Positions 31,194-40,473 of a DNA stretch of 64,000 nt are shown here, piece after piece. Each line of letters starts with the position of its first letter. The stretch's first letter is position 1. Below the pieces are notes generated by a model. That model was not told where the DNA came from and searched no databases. It saw only the letters and a program-made list of their open reading frames with translations. Made by a program: the position numbers and the translations under genes. Source of the stretch: Candidatus Omnitrophota bacterium (GTDB lineage Bacteria > Omnitrophota > Gorgyraeia > Velamenicoccales > Velamenicoccaceae); the NCBI GenBank assembly GCA_003451585.1, contig DMEU01000022.1, positions 41,668-105,667 on the forward strand, given 5' to 3'.

Positions 31194-31464
31194 CCCATAT
31201 GATATTATTAAAACTTTAATTCATTCGGAAAAAGGCGCACGCCTTGAGAATGAAGGTTGTTATCAGTTCTTGGTAGCTAAAGATGCTACAAAGATCGACA
31301 TCAAACGCGCGATCGAAAAGATCCATAAGGTCAAGGTAACTGATGTCAATACCGTTATCACCCACGGGAAGATGAAAAGGGTGCGTACTCAGTTAGGAAA
31401 GAAACCAGATTGGAAAAAGGCGTACGTCCAGCTGGCCAAGGGACAGAAGATCGAGGTAAAGTAA
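31186..31464 (+). CDS. rplW: 50S ribosomal protein uL23
   Basis: A 92-residue uL23 at the tunnel exit, the docking site for trigger factor and SRP. It contains [31 protein letters not shown] and a C-terminal [15 protein letters not shown]. It overlaps rplD by eight bases and shares one base (TAATG) with rplB. Confidence 0.97.
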   Translation: MYSPYDIIKTLIHSEKGARLENEGCYQFLVAKDATKIDIKRAIEKIHKVKVTDVNTVITHGKMKRVRTQLGKKPDWKKAYVQLAKGQKIEVK

Positions 31465-32294
31465 TGGGTATGAAAAAATATAAGTCAACAACACCTGGAA
31501 AGCGTTGGGCGAACCTGCCGGATTTTGCGGAGATCACCAAGAGCTATCCGGAGAAGTCCCTTGTCGAAACATTGCATAAGACAGGCGGCCGCAATAACAA
31601 TGGCCGCATAACAACACGCCACATCGGCGGCGGGCATAAGCGTCTTTACAGGATAATAGATTTTCGCAGGGATAAATTCGATGTGTCTGCTAAGGTATTG
31701 TCGATAGAGTATGACCCGAACAGGTCTTGCCGTATCGCGCTTTTGAAATACACCGATGGAGAGAAACGCTATATCCTGGCTCCGCTTGGTTTAGGTGTAG
31801 GCCAAGAGATAGTGAGTTCAGGAACCCCTGACCTTGAAATAAAGACCGGCAACGCAATGCCTCTGCGCTACATACCGCTTGGTACTTTTATCCATAACAT
31901 CGAATTGACTAAAGGCAAGGGCGGACAGGTTGCGCGCAGCGCAGGCAATGCCGCGCAGATAACGGCAAAAGAAGGGAATTTTGCCCATGTTAAGCTTCCT
32001 TCCGGTGAGGTCAGGCTTATCAATTTGGATTGTATGGCTACTATAGGTCAGGTCGGAAACGTTGAACACGAAACATTGACCCACGGAAAAGCCGGCCGCA
32101 AACGCTGGCTTGGCATACGTCCCACTGTCAGGGGTGTGGCAATGAACCCGATAGACCATCCGCACGGAGGCGGCGAAGGAAAGGCCGGACAGGGTAACCC
32201 TCATCCAGTCTCTCCATGGGGCCAGAAGTGCAAGGGCCTTAAAACCAGAAGACATAAGAGATATTCGAATAAATATATAATCAAGGGAAGGTAA
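31464..32294 (+). CDS. rplB: 50S ribosomal protein uL2
   Basis: A 276-residue uL2, needed for subunit joining and peptidyl transfer. The start is ATG 31464, overlapping the rplW stop; a longer in-frame extension back to 31410 falls inside rplW and is rejected. Signatures: [22 protein letters not shown] and [20 protein letters not shown], the latter holding the conserved His of the peptidyl transferase region. Confidence 0.98.
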   Translation: MGMKKYKSTTPGKRWANLPDFAEITKSYPEKSLVETLHKTGGRNNNGRITTRHIGGGHKRLYRIIDFRRDKFDVSAKVLSIEYDPNRSCRIALLKYTDGEKRYILAPLGLGVGQEIVSSGTPDLEIKTGNAMPLRYIPLGTFIHNIELTKGKGGQVARSAGNAAQITAKEGNFAHVKLPSGEVRLINLDCMATIGQVGNVEHETLTHGKAGRKRWLGIRPTVRGVAMNPIDHPHGGGEGKAGQGNPHPVSPWGQKCKGLKTRRHKRYSNKYIIKGR

Positions 32295-32297
32295 ATC

Positions 32298-32585
32298 ATG
32301 CCAAGATCTTTAAAAAAAGGTCCTTTTGTCGAAGAGAAGCTGGTAAAGAAGGCGGATATGGCCAGAAGGTCAGGCTCAAGGCAGCCGATAAAGACTTGGT
32401 CGCGCGCCTCAACGATCATACCGGATTTCGTTGGAATGACCATTGCGGTCCATGACGGGCGTAAGCACGTCCCCGTCTTTATTACTGAAAATATGGTCGG
32501 GCATAAACTGGGAGAATTCGCCCCAACGAGGACTTTCAGGAAGCATGGCGGTATTAAAGCGAAGAAAGGCGTTGAATTAACGTAA
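32298..32585 (+). CDS. rpsS: 30S ribosomal protein uS19
   Basis: A 95-residue uS19 of the 30S head. [39 protein letters not shown] and [18 protein letters not shown] are canonical. It follows rplB by three bases. Confidence 0.98.
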   Translation: MPRSLKKGPFVEEKLVKKADMARRSGSRQPIKTWSRASTIIPDFVGMTIAVHDGRKHVPVFITENMVGHKLGEFAPTRTFRKHGGIKAKKGVELT

Positions 32586-32593
32586 AGACTATT

Positions 32594-32929
32594 ATGTTAG
32601 CATCTGCAAAAGGAAAATTTTTAAGAGGTTCAGGAAAGAAGGTACGGCAGGTAGTTGACCTTATCCGCGGGATGAAGGCCAATGAGGCGCTCTCTTTCTT
32701 AAAATTCGTAGACAAGAGGCCTACCTATTATATAGGTAAGGTCCTGCAGTCAGCCATAGCGAACGCCAAGAATAAAGGCTTGAATGTGGACGAGCTGGTC
32801 ATTTCCAAGGCTTGTGCGGATGACGGCCCGCGATGGAAGAGGTTTCGTGCCGCGGCGTTCGGCAGGGCCAGTGAAATATTAAAAAGAACGAGCCATATTA
32901 CTATAGAGTTGGATTTAAAAAAGAAATAA
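32594..32929 (+). CDS. rplV: 50S ribosomal protein uL22
   Basis: A 111-residue uL22 whose hairpin lines the exit tunnel. KVRQVVDLIRGMKANEAL opens the fold, and the tunnel hairpin reads CADDGPRWKRFRAAAFGRASEI. The macrolide-relevant loop is without insertion. Eight bases follow rpsS. Confidence 0.97.
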   Translation: MLASAKGKFLRGSGKKVRQVVDLIRGMKANEALSFLKFVDKRPTYYIGKVLQSAIANAKNKGLNVDELVISKACADDGPRWKRFRAAAFGRASEILKRTSHITIELDLKKK

Positions 32930-32944
32930 CAACAAGGAAAATCC

Positions 32945-33640
32945 ATGGGACAAAAGGTACATCCGTTAGCAGTTAGATTGGGTTTTATCAAGGATTCGTC
33001 TTCGAGGTGGTTTGCGCGCCACGGAGATTTCGGCCTCTATATCGAGGAAGACTATAAGATCCGTAAGCATATTAAAAAAAATCTTCGCCAGGCCGCGGTT
33101 TCCAAGGTCGTTATTGACCGCGTGGCCGGTAAAGTCAAGATCAGGATCCATTCCGCCCGTCCCGGGGTGATCATCGGCAGGCATGGTGCCGATATCGAGA
33201 GGCTTACCGGTGATTTGAAGGATATTGTCAAGAATAAGGAGATCGTTATCGACATAGAAGAAGTGAAGAATCCATCTATGGATGCGCAGCTTATTTCCGA
33301 GAACATAGCCCTGCAGCTTGAAAAGCGTATTGCTTTCAGGCGTGCCATTAAGAGGTCTATGGACCAGGCCATCTCTTCAGGGGCCAAGGGGATAAAGATA
33401 GCAGTGGCAGGGCGCCTGGGTGGAGCTGAGATCGCGCGTGAACAGAGCTATATGTGGGGCAGCGTGCCTTTGCAGACATTTCGCGCCGATATCGATTACG
33501 GTTTCGATGAAGCTCATACCAGATACGGTTTGATCGGTGTCAAGGTTTGGGTCTATAAGGGAGATGCCCTGTTTGAAAAATTAAGAGAAGAAAAAAAGAA
33601 GCATGAAGAAGTAGTTTCAGTTAAGAAAGATGGGAAGTAA
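32945..33640 (+). CDS. rpsC: 30S ribosomal protein uS3
   Basis: A 231-residue uS3 with a KH domain at the mRNA entry site. MGQKVHPLAVRLGFIKD at the start, the KH motif PGVIIGRHGADIERL, and the C-terminal GRLGGAEIAREQSY are all conserved. A charged tail of about 20 residues ends the protein. Confidence 0.98.
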   Translation: MGQKVHPLAVRLGFIKDSSSRWFARHGDFGLYIEEDYKIRKHIKKNLRQAAVSKVVIDRVAGKVKIRIHSARPGVIIGRHGADIERLTGDLKDIVKNKEIVIDIEEVKNPSMDAQLISENIALQLEKRIAFRRAIKRSMDQAISSGAKGIKIAVAGRLGGAEIAREQSYMWGSVPLQTFRADIDYGFDEAHTRYGLIGVKVWVYKGDALFEKLREEKKKHEEVVSVKKDGK

Positions 33641-33643
33641 GCC

Positions 33644-34063
33644 ATGCCTTTAATGCCAAAGAGGGTCAAATACAGAAAGTTCCAGCGCGGTAAAAACAGG
33701 GGTATAGCCGTAAAAGGGTCACAATTGTGTTTTGGTGAATTCGGCCTGAAGGCTTTACAGAACAGCGCTATAAAAAATACTCAGATCGAGGCCATCCGTG
33801 TTCTCCTGGCCCGCCAGCTTCGTGGCAGCGGAAAAGTGTGGATCAGGATCTTTCCTCATAAGTCTGTTACAAAGAAGCCCGCTGAAACCCGCATGGGAAA
33901 AGGCAAGGGAGATCTCGCCTATTGGGTGGCTATGTGTAAGCGCGGAGCTATCCTTTTTGAATTGGGCGGTGTTCCGGAGGAACTGGCAAGGACCGCATTT
34001 CGCCTGGCTGCTTTTAAATTGCCGCTTCGTACCAAATTCGTGACCAGGGCGTCTACGATATAG
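33644..34063 (+). CDS. rplP: 50S ribosomal protein uL16
   Basis: A 139-residue uL16 near the A site. MPLMPKRVKYRKFQRGKNRGIA at the start and the GKGKGDLAYWVAMCKRG stretch, the uL16 signature, are present. It starts three bases after rpsC. A 73-base gap follows before rpmC, unusually long for this operon. Confidence 0.98.
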   Translation: MPLMPKRVKYRKFQRGKNRGIAVKGSQLCFGEFGLKALQNSAIKNTQIEAIRVLLARQLRGSGKVWIRIFPHKSVTKKPAETRMGKGKGDLAYWVAMCKRGAILFELGGVPEELARTAFRLAAFKLPLRTKFVTRASTI

Positions 34064-34136
34064 TGCTTCAGCTTCGCTTGGACACATTTTGAGCTGTCTT
34101 TAAGGCGAGCGGGGTATGGATCGAAGGAGAGTTAAA

Positions 34137-34337
34137 ATGAAGTTAGCTGAGTTAAAAAATTTAAGCAAGGAAGATCTGTCTATGAAGCTCGCTGCTCTTA
34201 AGGAAGAGATGAGCAAGCTTAATTATCTAAAGCGCATCGGGCAGGTTGAGAAGCCTCATCAGTTTAAAAGCATGCGTAAGACCATAGCCCAGATAAAAAC
34301 GCTTTTAAGACAAGAGGAATTGACAAAAAAGGGATAA
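34137..34337 (+). CDS. rpmC: 50S ribosomal protein uL29
   Basis: A 66-residue uL29, a helical hairpin beside uL23 at the tunnel exit. The start is ATG 34137 ([14 protein letters not shown]), behind GAAGGAGAG; an earlier in-frame ATG at 34116 adds seven residues without family support. [19 protein letters not shown] is the signature region. Confidence 0.96.
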   Translation: MKLAELKNLSKEDLSMKLAALKEEMSKLNYLKRIGQVEKPHQFKSMRKTIAQIKTLLRQEELTKKG

Positions 34338-34341
34338 TCTC

Positions 34342-34638
34342 ATGAGTTCTCAGGAGCCTTTAAAGACCGGTAAAAGGAAAGAATTTGTAGGAAATGTTGT
34401 GAGCGATAAGATGCAGAAGACCATCGTGGTGGAGGTCAACCGTTTGGTCAGCCATTCAAAATATGGCAAGACTATCAAGTCAAAGGCCAGGTTTAAGGCT
34501 CACGACGAGAAAAACGAGGCCCATGTCGGAGATAAGGTGCGTATTTGTGAAACCAGGCCTTTATCGAAAGATAAGCGCTGGAGGCTTGCTGAAATTATTT
34601 CAAAGGCAAATATAGTGGAGAGCTCAAATGATCTATAA
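34342..34638 (+). CDS. rpsQ: 30S ribosomal protein uS17
   Basis: A 98-residue uS17. It carries a ten-residue N-terminal extension before the usual start, then [19 protein letters not shown] and [19 protein letters not shown], the family core. The end overlaps rplN by 11 bases. Confidence 0.97.
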   Translation: MSSQEPLKTGKRKEFVGNVVSDKMQKTIVVEVNRLVSHSKYGKTIKSKARFKAHDEKNEAHVGDKVRICETRPLSKDKRWRLAEIISKANIVESSNDL

Positions 34639-34996
34639 ACGTACCCTTTTGACCGTGGCTGATAACACAGGTGCCAAGGTAGCCTCCTGCATAGGCGTAA
34701 TAGGCAGGAAGGGGAAGTTGGATGCTACCGTAGGCGATATCATTACGGTGAATATCAAGTCATCTGCTCCGGATGCTGCCATTAAGAAGGGTGAAGTAGC
34801 TAGGGCCGTGGTCGTGAGGATGAGAAATCCTCTTCGCAGGCCGGATGGTTCTTATGTCCGGTTCGATTCAAACGCGGTGGTCATGATCGATAAAGACCTT
34901 AACCCTAGGGGTACGCGCGTATTTGGGCCGGTAGCTCGCGAACTAAGAGATAAGAATTTTATGAAGATAGTTTCTTTGGCACCGGAGGTTGTTTAA
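34628..34996 (+). CDS. rplN: 50S ribosomal protein uL14
   Basis: A 122-residue uL14 of the subunit interface. [26 protein letters not shown] and [31 protein letters not shown] are canonical. It overlaps rpsQ by 11 bases and ends two bases before rplX. Confidence 0.98.
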   Translation: MIYKRTLLTVADNTGAKVASCIGVIGRKGKLDATVGDIITVNIKSSAPDAAIKKGEVARAVVVRMRNPLRRPDGSYVRFDSNAVVMIDKDLNPRGTRVFGPVARELRDKNFMKIVSLAPEVV

Positions 34997-34997
34997 G

Positions 34998-35312
34998 ATG
35001 TTAAAAATTAGAAAAGGCGATACGGTGGCTGTTTTGATCGGTAAGGACAGGGGTAAGCAAGGTAAGGTGATGTATGTGTTGTCGCAAGAGCATAAGGCCC
35101 TTGTAGAAGGCATCAATTATGTGAAAAAGGCCAAAAGGCGCACATCGCAGGACCAGCAGCATACCGGGATCGTGCAGATGGAAAAGCCTGTGGCGATCTC
35201 TAATCTGGCTGTGGTGTGCAAGAATTGCAACGCCCCTGCTAAGGTCGGTTTTTCCGTATTAAAAGATAAAACAAAAGCTCGCGTCTGTAAAAAATGCAGT
35301 GAGGCAATTTAA
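34998..35312 (+). CDS. rplX: 50S ribosomal protein uL24
   Basis: A 104-residue uL24 with an N-terminal KOW motif (KIRKGDTVAVLIGKDRGKQG). The start is ATG 34998, placed nine bases after GGAGG; a TTG nine bases upstream would overlap rplN. The C-terminal part has CKNC and CKKC pairs, a possible zinc site found in some uL24 proteins. It shares one base with rplE. Confidence 0.96.
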   Translation: MLKIRKGDTVAVLIGKDRGKQGKVMYVLSQEHKALVEGINYVKKAKRRTSQDQQHTGIVQMEKPVAISNLAVVCKNCNAPAKVGFSVLKDKTKARVCKKCSEAI

Positions 35313-35863
35313 TGATCCCACGTCTACTTGAAAAATACAGAAAAGAAGTCGTACCTGAAATGTGTAAGGCTATGGGGTATAAGAGTTCTATGCAGGCCCC
35401 GCGTTTAAAAAAAGTAGTCATTAATATGGGCGTAGGAGAGGCCCTTCAGGACAGTAAATTTTTGGATAAATCTGTGGAAGAGTTGTCCACGATAGCAGGA
35501 CAGAAGCCGGTAGTCACACATGCCAAGAAGGCCATTGCGAACTTCAAGATAAAAGAAGGCCAGGCCATAGGTTGTAAGGTAACTCTAAGGCGCGCTAAGA
35601 TGTATGAGTTCTTGGATAGGTTCATAAGCGTTGCCCTTCCAAGGATAAGGGATTTTCGCGGCCTCAACCCTAATTCTTTTGACGCCAACGGCAATTACAC
35701 CATTGGTATAACAGAGCAGGCTATATTCCCCGAGATAGATTTCGATAAGGTTACGCGGGTGCAGGGTATGGATATTACCATCGCGATCGATTCCAGTTCA
35801 AAAAAAGAATCTTATGAACTTTTGAGGCTTTTGGGTATGCCTTTTAAGACAGCAAAGGAATAG
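35312..35863 (+). CDS. rplE: 50S ribosomal protein uL5
   Basis: A 183-residue uL5, which binds 5S rRNA in the central protuberance. Signatures are PRLKKVVINMGVGEALQD, GQKPVVTHAKKAIANFKIKEGQ and IPRIRDFRGLNPNSFD in the form LPRIRDFRGLNPNSF. Start ATG 35312 overlaps the rplX stop by one base. Confidence 0.98.
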   Translation: MIPRLLEKYRKEVVPEMCKAMGYKSSMQAPRLKKVVINMGVGEALQDSKFLDKSVEELSTIAGQKPVVTHAKKAIANFKIKEGQAIGCKVTLRRAKMYEFLDRFISVALPRIRDFRGLNPNSFDANGNYTIGITEQAIFPEIDFDKVTRVQGMDITIAIDSSSKKESYELLRLLGMPFKTAKE

Positions 35864-35898
35864 ATAGGGGCGCGCTCCTTTATTAAGAAAGGATAACT

Positions 35899-36084
35899 GT
35901 GGCAAAAAAATCTCAGATTAACCGCTGGAAAAGAGTCCCGAAGTTTTCCACCAGGAAGTATAACCGTTGCCGTTTGTGCGGCCGTTCAGGTGGATATTAC
36001 AGAAGGTTCCAGCTTTGTCGTATATGTTTCAGGGAATTGGCGTGGAAGGGTGAGATACCCGGAGTAAAGAAGGCCAGCTGGTGA
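35899..36084 (+). CDS. rpsN: 30S ribosomal protein uS14, zinc-binding type
   Basis: A 61-residue uS14 of the short zinc-ribbon (type Z) class. CRLC and CRIC, 14 residues apart, form the zinc site, followed by [18 protein letters not shown]. It starts with GTG at 35899 after AAAGGA. The zinc type is the ancestral form; no zinc-free copy is visible in the window. Confidence 0.97.
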   Translation: MAKKSQINRWKRVPKFSTRKYNRCRLCGRSGGYYRRFQLCRICFRELAWKGEIPGVKKASW

Positions 36085-36129
36085 TCTTGTCTACGCAAGG
36101 CTGGATAAAAAGAAGAGAGGGAAAATTAA

Positions 36130-36525
36130 ATGTCTTTAAGTGATCCGATAGCAAACATGTTAACACTGATCCGCAACGCTGCGCGGGCCAAGAAAGATAA
36201 GGCGGATGTCCCCCACTCAGCCATGTTGACGGCGATCGCCGGTATTTTAAAGCAGGAAGGTTATATCGACAACTACCGCGTGATCAAAGATTCGAAACAG
36301 GGGGTTTTGAGGCTTTACTTGAAATATATCAATAAGAAATCGGTCATTATCAATTTGAAAAGGGTTTCAAGGCCTGGTTTGCGTGTGTATGCCGGCGTAA
36401 AGGAGATACCCAGGGTATTGCGTGGCAAGGGAACGGTTATTTTGACGACCTCGCACGGCCTGATGACCGATGTACAGGCAAGAGAAGCTAAGATCGGCGG
36501 AGAAGTCCTCTGCTATATATGGTAA
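36130..36525 (+). CDS. rpsH: 30S ribosomal protein uS8
   Basis: A 131-residue uS8, a central-domain assembly protein. DPIANMLTLIRNAARAKK at the N-terminus and GKGTVILTTSHGLMTDVQAREAKIGGEVLCYIW at the C-terminus identify it. GAGAGGGA lies upstream of the ATG. A short hairpin follows the gene. Confidence 0.98.
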   Translation: MSLSDPIANMLTLIRNAARAKKDKADVPHSAMLTAIAGILKQEGYIDNYRVIKDSKQGVLRLYLKYINKKSVIINLKRVSRPGLRVYAGVKEIPRVLRGKGTVILTTSHGLMTDVQAREAKIGGEVLCYIW

Positions 36526-36538
36526 GGTAAAGGTGTTC

Positions 36539-36563
36539 TCCCGCTACGCTTTGCTTCGCGGGA
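36539..36563 (+). repeat. Short intergenic hairpin (rpsH-rplF gap)
   Basis: TCCCGC at 36539-36544 pairs with GCGGGA at 36558-36563 over a 13-base loop. Only TTTCGTT follows, too weak for a confident terminator, and the operon plainly continues. It may be one of the short repeats scattered in intergenic gaps of this genome. Confidence 0.35.
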
Positions 36564-36594
36564 TTTCGTTGGAATATTACATTAAGGTGCTCAA

Positions 36595-37134
36595 ATGTCT
36601 AGAATAGGAAAGAAACCGGTTAGTATACCAAATGGTGTGAAGGCCTCTTTTAAAGACGGCGTATTGACGATCGAAGGGCCAAAGGGCAAGTTGTCCATGC
36701 CTTTGCCGTCCAAAGTAAATTGTGAATTTAAGGATAACAACATTTTATTCGCGCGCACTGAGCAATCGAAGGTCGCCAGCGCTCTACATGGCACCATGAG
36801 GGCCCTGGCTTTTAATATGGTAGCAGGCGTGATGAATGGTTTCTCAAGGACGCTTCTTATAGAGGGCGTTGGTTACAAGGCCCAGGTCCAGGGAAAGAAT
36901 TTAAAGCTTAACGTCGGTTTCAGCCATCCGGTGGAATACGCGATACCGGAGGGTATTAAAATAGACGCGTCAAAGCAGGTAGAGATCGCAATATCCGGGA
37001 TAGATAAAATAAAAGTGGGCCAGGTGGCAGCGGAGATACGCCGCATTTGTCCGCCTGAACCATATAAAGGTAAAGGCATCCGCTATAGCGATGAGCGTAT
37101 TCGCAGAAAAGTCGGTAAAGCCGTAACGAAATAA
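36595..37134 (+). CDS. rplF: 50S ribosomal protein uL6
   Basis: A 179-residue uL6 near the sarcin-ricin loop. MSRIGKKPVSIPNGVKA at the start and the C-terminal signature PEPYKGKGIRYSDERIRRKVGK are present. Two tandem uL6 folds are evident. It is followed by rplR 12 bases on. Confidence 0.98.
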   Translation: MSRIGKKPVSIPNGVKASFKDGVLTIEGPKGKLSMPLPSKVNCEFKDNNILFARTEQSKVASALHGTMRALAFNMVAGVMNGFSRTLLIEGVGYKAQVQGKNLKLNVGFSHPVEYAIPEGIKIDASKQVEIAISGIDKIKVGQVAAEIRRICPPEPYKGKGIRYSDERIRRKVGKAVTK

Positions 37135-37145
37135 GAGTGTGAAAA

Positions 37146-37505
37146 ATGACTATTAAGATCTCAGGCAGGCAAAAGAGGCATTTAAGGTTAAGGAAACGCG
37201 TGATCGGCAGTTCAGAGAAGCCGAGATTGAGCGTGCGGCGCAGCTTGAAGAACCTGTTCGTTCAGGTCGTCGATGACAGCAAGGGCGTGACGCTTCTAAA
37301 CGCGTCCACCGCCGATAAGGGTATAAGGGGCAAGTTGAATTATTGCGGTAATATAAAGGCCGCGGTCCTGTTAGGGGAAGCAGTGGCTGAAAAAGCGAAA
37401 GAAAAAAATATTGTTCGTGTTGTTTTTGACAGAGGCGGTTATGATTTTCATGGCCGCATCAAGGCTTTTGCAGACGCAGCCAGGAAAGGCGGATTGGAGT
37501 TTTAA
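37146..37505 (+). CDS. rplR: 50S ribosomal protein uL18
   Basis: A 119-residue uL18, binding 5S rRNA with uL5. [31 protein letters not shown] and [28 protein letters not shown] are canonical. Two bases separate its stop codon from the rpsE start. Confidence 0.98.
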   Translation: MTIKISGRQKRHLRLRKRVIGSSEKPRLSVRRSLKNLFVQVVDDSKGVTLLNASTADKGIRGKLNYCGNIKAAVLLGEAVAEKAKEKNIVRVVFDRGGYDFHGRIKAFADAARKGGLEF

Positions 37506-37506
37506 A

Positions 37507-38028
37507 ATGGTCGAACCTATTGTAGTGGGTGAAACGAAAGAAGCTATTGAGAAGGTCGTCAGGATCAGCCGCGTGACAAAAGTCACAAAGGGCGGTAAGA
37601 AGATGTCTTTCAGCGCCTTGGTTGTGGTCGGAAATTCAAAAGGCCGCGTGGGCATAGCCCTAGGTAAGGCCAATGAGGTCGCGGATGCGATACGTAAAGG
37701 TATTTCACAGGCAAAACGCGCTATGATGAGCGTGCCTATGCATGGTACGAGCATACCGCACGATGTCGTAGGCCAGTTTGGTTCGGCCCGCGTGATGCTA
37801 AAGCCCGCAGTAGAAGGTACCGGTATTATAGCTTCGGGGCCTGTGCGCGCGGTCTGTGAAGCCGCCGGCATAAAGGACATACTCACAAAATGTATTACCA
37901 GCAATAACCCTATGAACGTTATTTTGGCCACCATACAGGGTTTTAAGCAATTGAACAGGGACTTGGAGATATTCTCTTTGAGGCGGCAATCATCCGGAAA
38001 TGAGGAAAGAGGCGATGTTAATAACTGA
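37507..38028 (+). CDS. rpsE: 30S ribosomal protein uS5
   Basis: A 173-residue uS5 at the mRNA entry site. The start is ATG 37507 ([18 protein letters not shown]); a 32-residue extension into rplR is rejected. [38 protein letters not shown] and [23 protein letters not shown] are the family signatures. It runs straight into rplO; the rpmD gene usually found here is missing. Confidence 0.98.
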   Translation: MVEPIVVGETKEAIEKVVRISRVTKVTKGGKKMSFSALVVVGNSKGRVGIALGKANEVADAIRKGISQAKRAMMSVPMHGTSIPHDVVGQFGSARVMLKPAVEGTGIIASGPVRAVCEAAGIKDILTKCITSNNPMNVILATIQGFKQLNRDLEIFSLRRQSSGNEERGDVNN

Positions 38029-38470
38029 TATTAAGGCTCCACGCGGGGCGCACAAAAAGAAAAGGGTTGTTGGCCGAGGAGTAGGCAGCGGCCGAGGCAA
38101 GACTTCAGGCCGAGGCAATAAAGGCCAAGGATCCCGTTCCGGCCGTCATTTCAGGTCAGGTTTTGAAGGCGGCCAGATGATGCTTTTCAGGCGCCTGCCA
38201 AAGAGGGGATTTACGAGCAGGGCCCGGAACCCGTACCAGATCATAAATGTAGGCGATCTAAACAGATTTTCCAAAGGCGCTATAGTCCTGCCGGATAATC
38301 TATTTGACGAAGGCCTGATTAAAAATAAAGACGGGCTTGTGAAGCTATTGGGCGACGGCGCGATCAGTAAGGCCCTTACGGTTAAAGTCCACAGGGCAAC
38401 GGGATCGGCCATAAAGAAGGTCCAGGAGGCGTCCGGCGCCGTTGAGATCTTAGTGGCGGTCAATAAATAA
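38015..38470 (+). CDS. rplO: 50S ribosomal protein uL15
   Basis: A 151-residue uL15. The start is ATG 38015, well placed behind GAGGAAAGAGG; an in-frame ATG at 38000 would also be possible but puts that ribosome-binding site inside the gene. The Gly/Arg-rich N-terminal extension ([20 protein letters not shown]) and [18 protein letters not shown] are signatures. It overlaps rpsE by 14 bases. Confidence 0.97.
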   Translation: MLITDIKAPRGAHKKKRVVGRGVGSGRGKTSGRGNKGQGSRSGRHFRSGFEGGQMMLFRRLPKRGFTSRARNPYQIINVGDLNRFSKGAIVLPDNLFDEGLIKNKDGLVKLLGDGAISKALTVKVHRATGSAIKKVQEASGAVEILVAVNK

Positions 38471-38472
38471 AA

Positions 38473-39819
38473 ATGATAGCAGCCCTGCTTAATTCTTTCA
38501 AGATTCCGGAATTAAAGAAGAGGATCTTAGTAGCGCTTGCGCTATTGGCTGTTTATCGTGTCGGTTGTTACATTCCAACACCCGGGATAGATGGCGCGGC
38601 TTTGGGTGAATTATTCAGAAGGATCTCCGCTACAGAAGGCGGAGCGCTCTTTGGCATTATGAACATGTTTTCCGGCGGGGCCATGAGCAGGATGACCATT
38701 TTTGCTTTGGGTATAATGCCCTACATTTCCTGCTCTATTATCATGCAGCTTCTGACCGCGGTCGTGCCTGCCTTTGAAAAGTTAGCCAAAGAAGGTAAGG
38801 CCGGGCATCAGAAGATCAATCAGTACACCCGTTACGGCACTGTGGTCTTGTCTCTCATCCAGTCTTACTTCATCGCGTTGTGGGTAGAAAGCCTTGGGCG
38901 TTCTGAAGGATTGGGCATTGTTATGCTTCCGGGTTGGGGTTTCAGGATCCTGACAATGCTGACTTTAAGCACAGGCACTATATTCATTATGTGGCTTGGC
39001 GAGCAGATCCAGGAGAGGGGTATAGGCAACGGTATCTCGCTGGTCATTACGGCGGGTATCATATCGAGGATCCCTTCGGCAGGTTACCAATTATGGGTCT
39101 TGTTCTCTCCGTATTCGCCTTCCAAGAGGACGCTTGAGCCGTATGTATTTTTGGTGATGGCGGTGTTATTGGTCGGTGTAGTTCTTGCGGTAACAATGGT
39201 GATCCAGGCGCAGCGCCGCATCCCGGTGCAATATGCAAGGCGGGTCGTGGGGCGGAAAGTTTATGGCGGCCAAAGCACGTACATACCTTTAAAGATAGAC
39301 CAGTCCGGCGTCATAGCCATCATCTTTGCGCAGTCGATCATTTTGTTCCCGGCTACGATAGCATCTTTTATACCAAGCCAGGCTTTTCAGAATTTCGCGC
39401 ACAGTCTTGTGCGCGGGCACTGGGTCTACACCATGGTCTATTCTTTATTGATCATATTTTTCTGTTATTTCTATACGGCTATCGTTTTTAATCCGCTCGA
39501 TATCTCTGAGAACATGAAGAAATACGGCGGTTTTGTCCCTGGCATACGCCCGGGCAAACCCACGGCGGAATATCTTGATTATGTGATGACGCGTATCACG
39601 CTGGCAGGCGCCATGTTTATGGCCTTTGTCGCTATTTTTCCTGATGTGATAATGGCGTGGCTCAAGATCCCGTATCTGGTAGCTTCATTTTTCGGCGGTA
39701 CAGGGCTTTTGATCATCGTAGGCGTCATGCTTGATACGATCAAGCAGATCGAGTCACAGCTTTTAATGAGAAACTACGAAGGTTTCTTAAAGAGCACTAA
39801 ATTAAAGGGAAGGCGTTAG
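38473..39819 (+). CDS. secY: Preprotein translocase subunit SecY
   Basis: The 448-residue channel subunit of SecYEG, with ten hydrophobic segments. Recognisable stretches are the plug region after TPGIDGAAL, LGIMPYISCSIIMQLL in TM2, GNGISLVITAGIISRIP, and the cytosolic loop QRRIPVQYARRVVGRKVYGGQSTYIPLKI. The C-terminal LLMRNYEGFLK motif is normal. It lies between rplO and adk, the classical spc operon place. Confidence 0.98.
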   Translation: MIAALLNSFKIPELKKRILVALALLAVYRVGCYIPTPGIDGAALGELFRRISATEGGALFGIMNMFSGGAMSRMTIFALGIMPYISCSIIMQLLTAVVPAFEKLAKEGKAGHQKINQYTRYGTVVLSLIQSYFIALWVESLGRSEGLGIVMLPGWGFRILTMLTLSTGTIFIMWLGEQIQERGIGNGISLVITAGIISRIPSAGYQLWVLFSPYSPSKRTLEPYVFLVMAVLLVGVVLAVTMVIQAQRRIPVQYARRVVGRKVYGGQSTYIPLKIDQSGVIAIIFAQSIILFPATIASFIPSQAFQNFAHSLVRGHWVYTMVYSLLIIFFCYFYTAIVFNPLDISENMKKYGGFVPGIRPGKPTAEYLDYVMTRITLAGAMFMAFVAIFPDVIMAWLKIPYLVASFFGGTGLLIIVGVMLDTIKQIESQLLMRNYEGFLKSTKLKGRR

Positions 39820-39820
39820 A

Positions 39821-40459
39821 GTGAAACTTATTTTATTCGGCCCTCCGGGCGCAGGCAAGGGGACACAGGCCAAGCTTTTGATCGAAAAGCTTAGGCTGCC
39901 GCACATCTCTACGGGCGATATACTGCGCAGTGAGGTAAAGAACAATACGGACCTTGGAAAGCAGGCGAAAAGTTTTATGGAGGCAGGTAAACTGGTGCCA
40001 GATTCCCTTGTTACCGAGATGGTAAGAAAGAGGATGCAGTCGCCGGACCTGAAAAATGGTTTTATTTTAGACGGTTACCCCAGGACAGAGGCCCAGGCAA
40101 AAGCGTTAGATGAGATCCTCGAGGGCGGCATAGATACGGCTATTTATTTGGCTACTTCAGAGCAGGTTGTTGTTCAGCGGCTGACAGGCAGGCGCGTGTG
40201 CCCGAAGTGCGGGACTAATTACCACATGACGAACATGCCGCCTAAAAATGATATGATATGTGACCAGTGCCAGGTTGAGTTGTTTCAGAGGCCGGATGAT
40301 AATGAGGCAACGGTCAAGAACAGGCTTGCGGTCTATCTTAAAGAATCCAGCGCTGTCCTGGATTTTTACAAGAACCAGGGTAAGCTTGAGCATGTTTCCG
40401 GCGACCTCGATTCCGAAGAGGTCTTTAATATAATTTCAAAAAAGATAGCAGCTCTTTAA
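39821..40459 (+). CDS. adk: Adenylate kinase
   Basis: A 212-residue adenylate kinase interconverting ATP, ADP and AMP. GPPGAGKGTQA is the P-loop (residues 7-17), STGDILRSEV binds AMP and DGYPRTEAQA is the family signature. The LID domain is of the long zinc type, with CPKC and CDQC pairs around residues 126-151. The start codon is GTG (39821), one base after the secY stop. Confidence 0.98.
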   Translation: MKLILFGPPGAGKGTQAKLLIEKLRLPHISTGDILRSEVKNNTDLGKQAKSFMEAGKLVPDSLVTEMVRKRMQSPDLKNGFILDGYPRTEAQAKALDEILEGGIDTAIYLATSEQVVVQRLTGRRVCPKCGTNYHMTNMPPKNDMICDQCQVELFQRPDDNEATVKNRLAVYLKESSAVLDFYKNQGKLEHVSGDLDSEEVFNIISKKIAAL

Positions 40460-40473
40460 AAATCCTGTTTTAG

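Noticed and set aside
34064..34136. Possible terminator or leader in the rplP-rpmC gap
   Set aside because: Only weak pairing can be drawn and there is no T-tract; the gap holds a good ribosome-binding site for rpmC and nothing else I can support.
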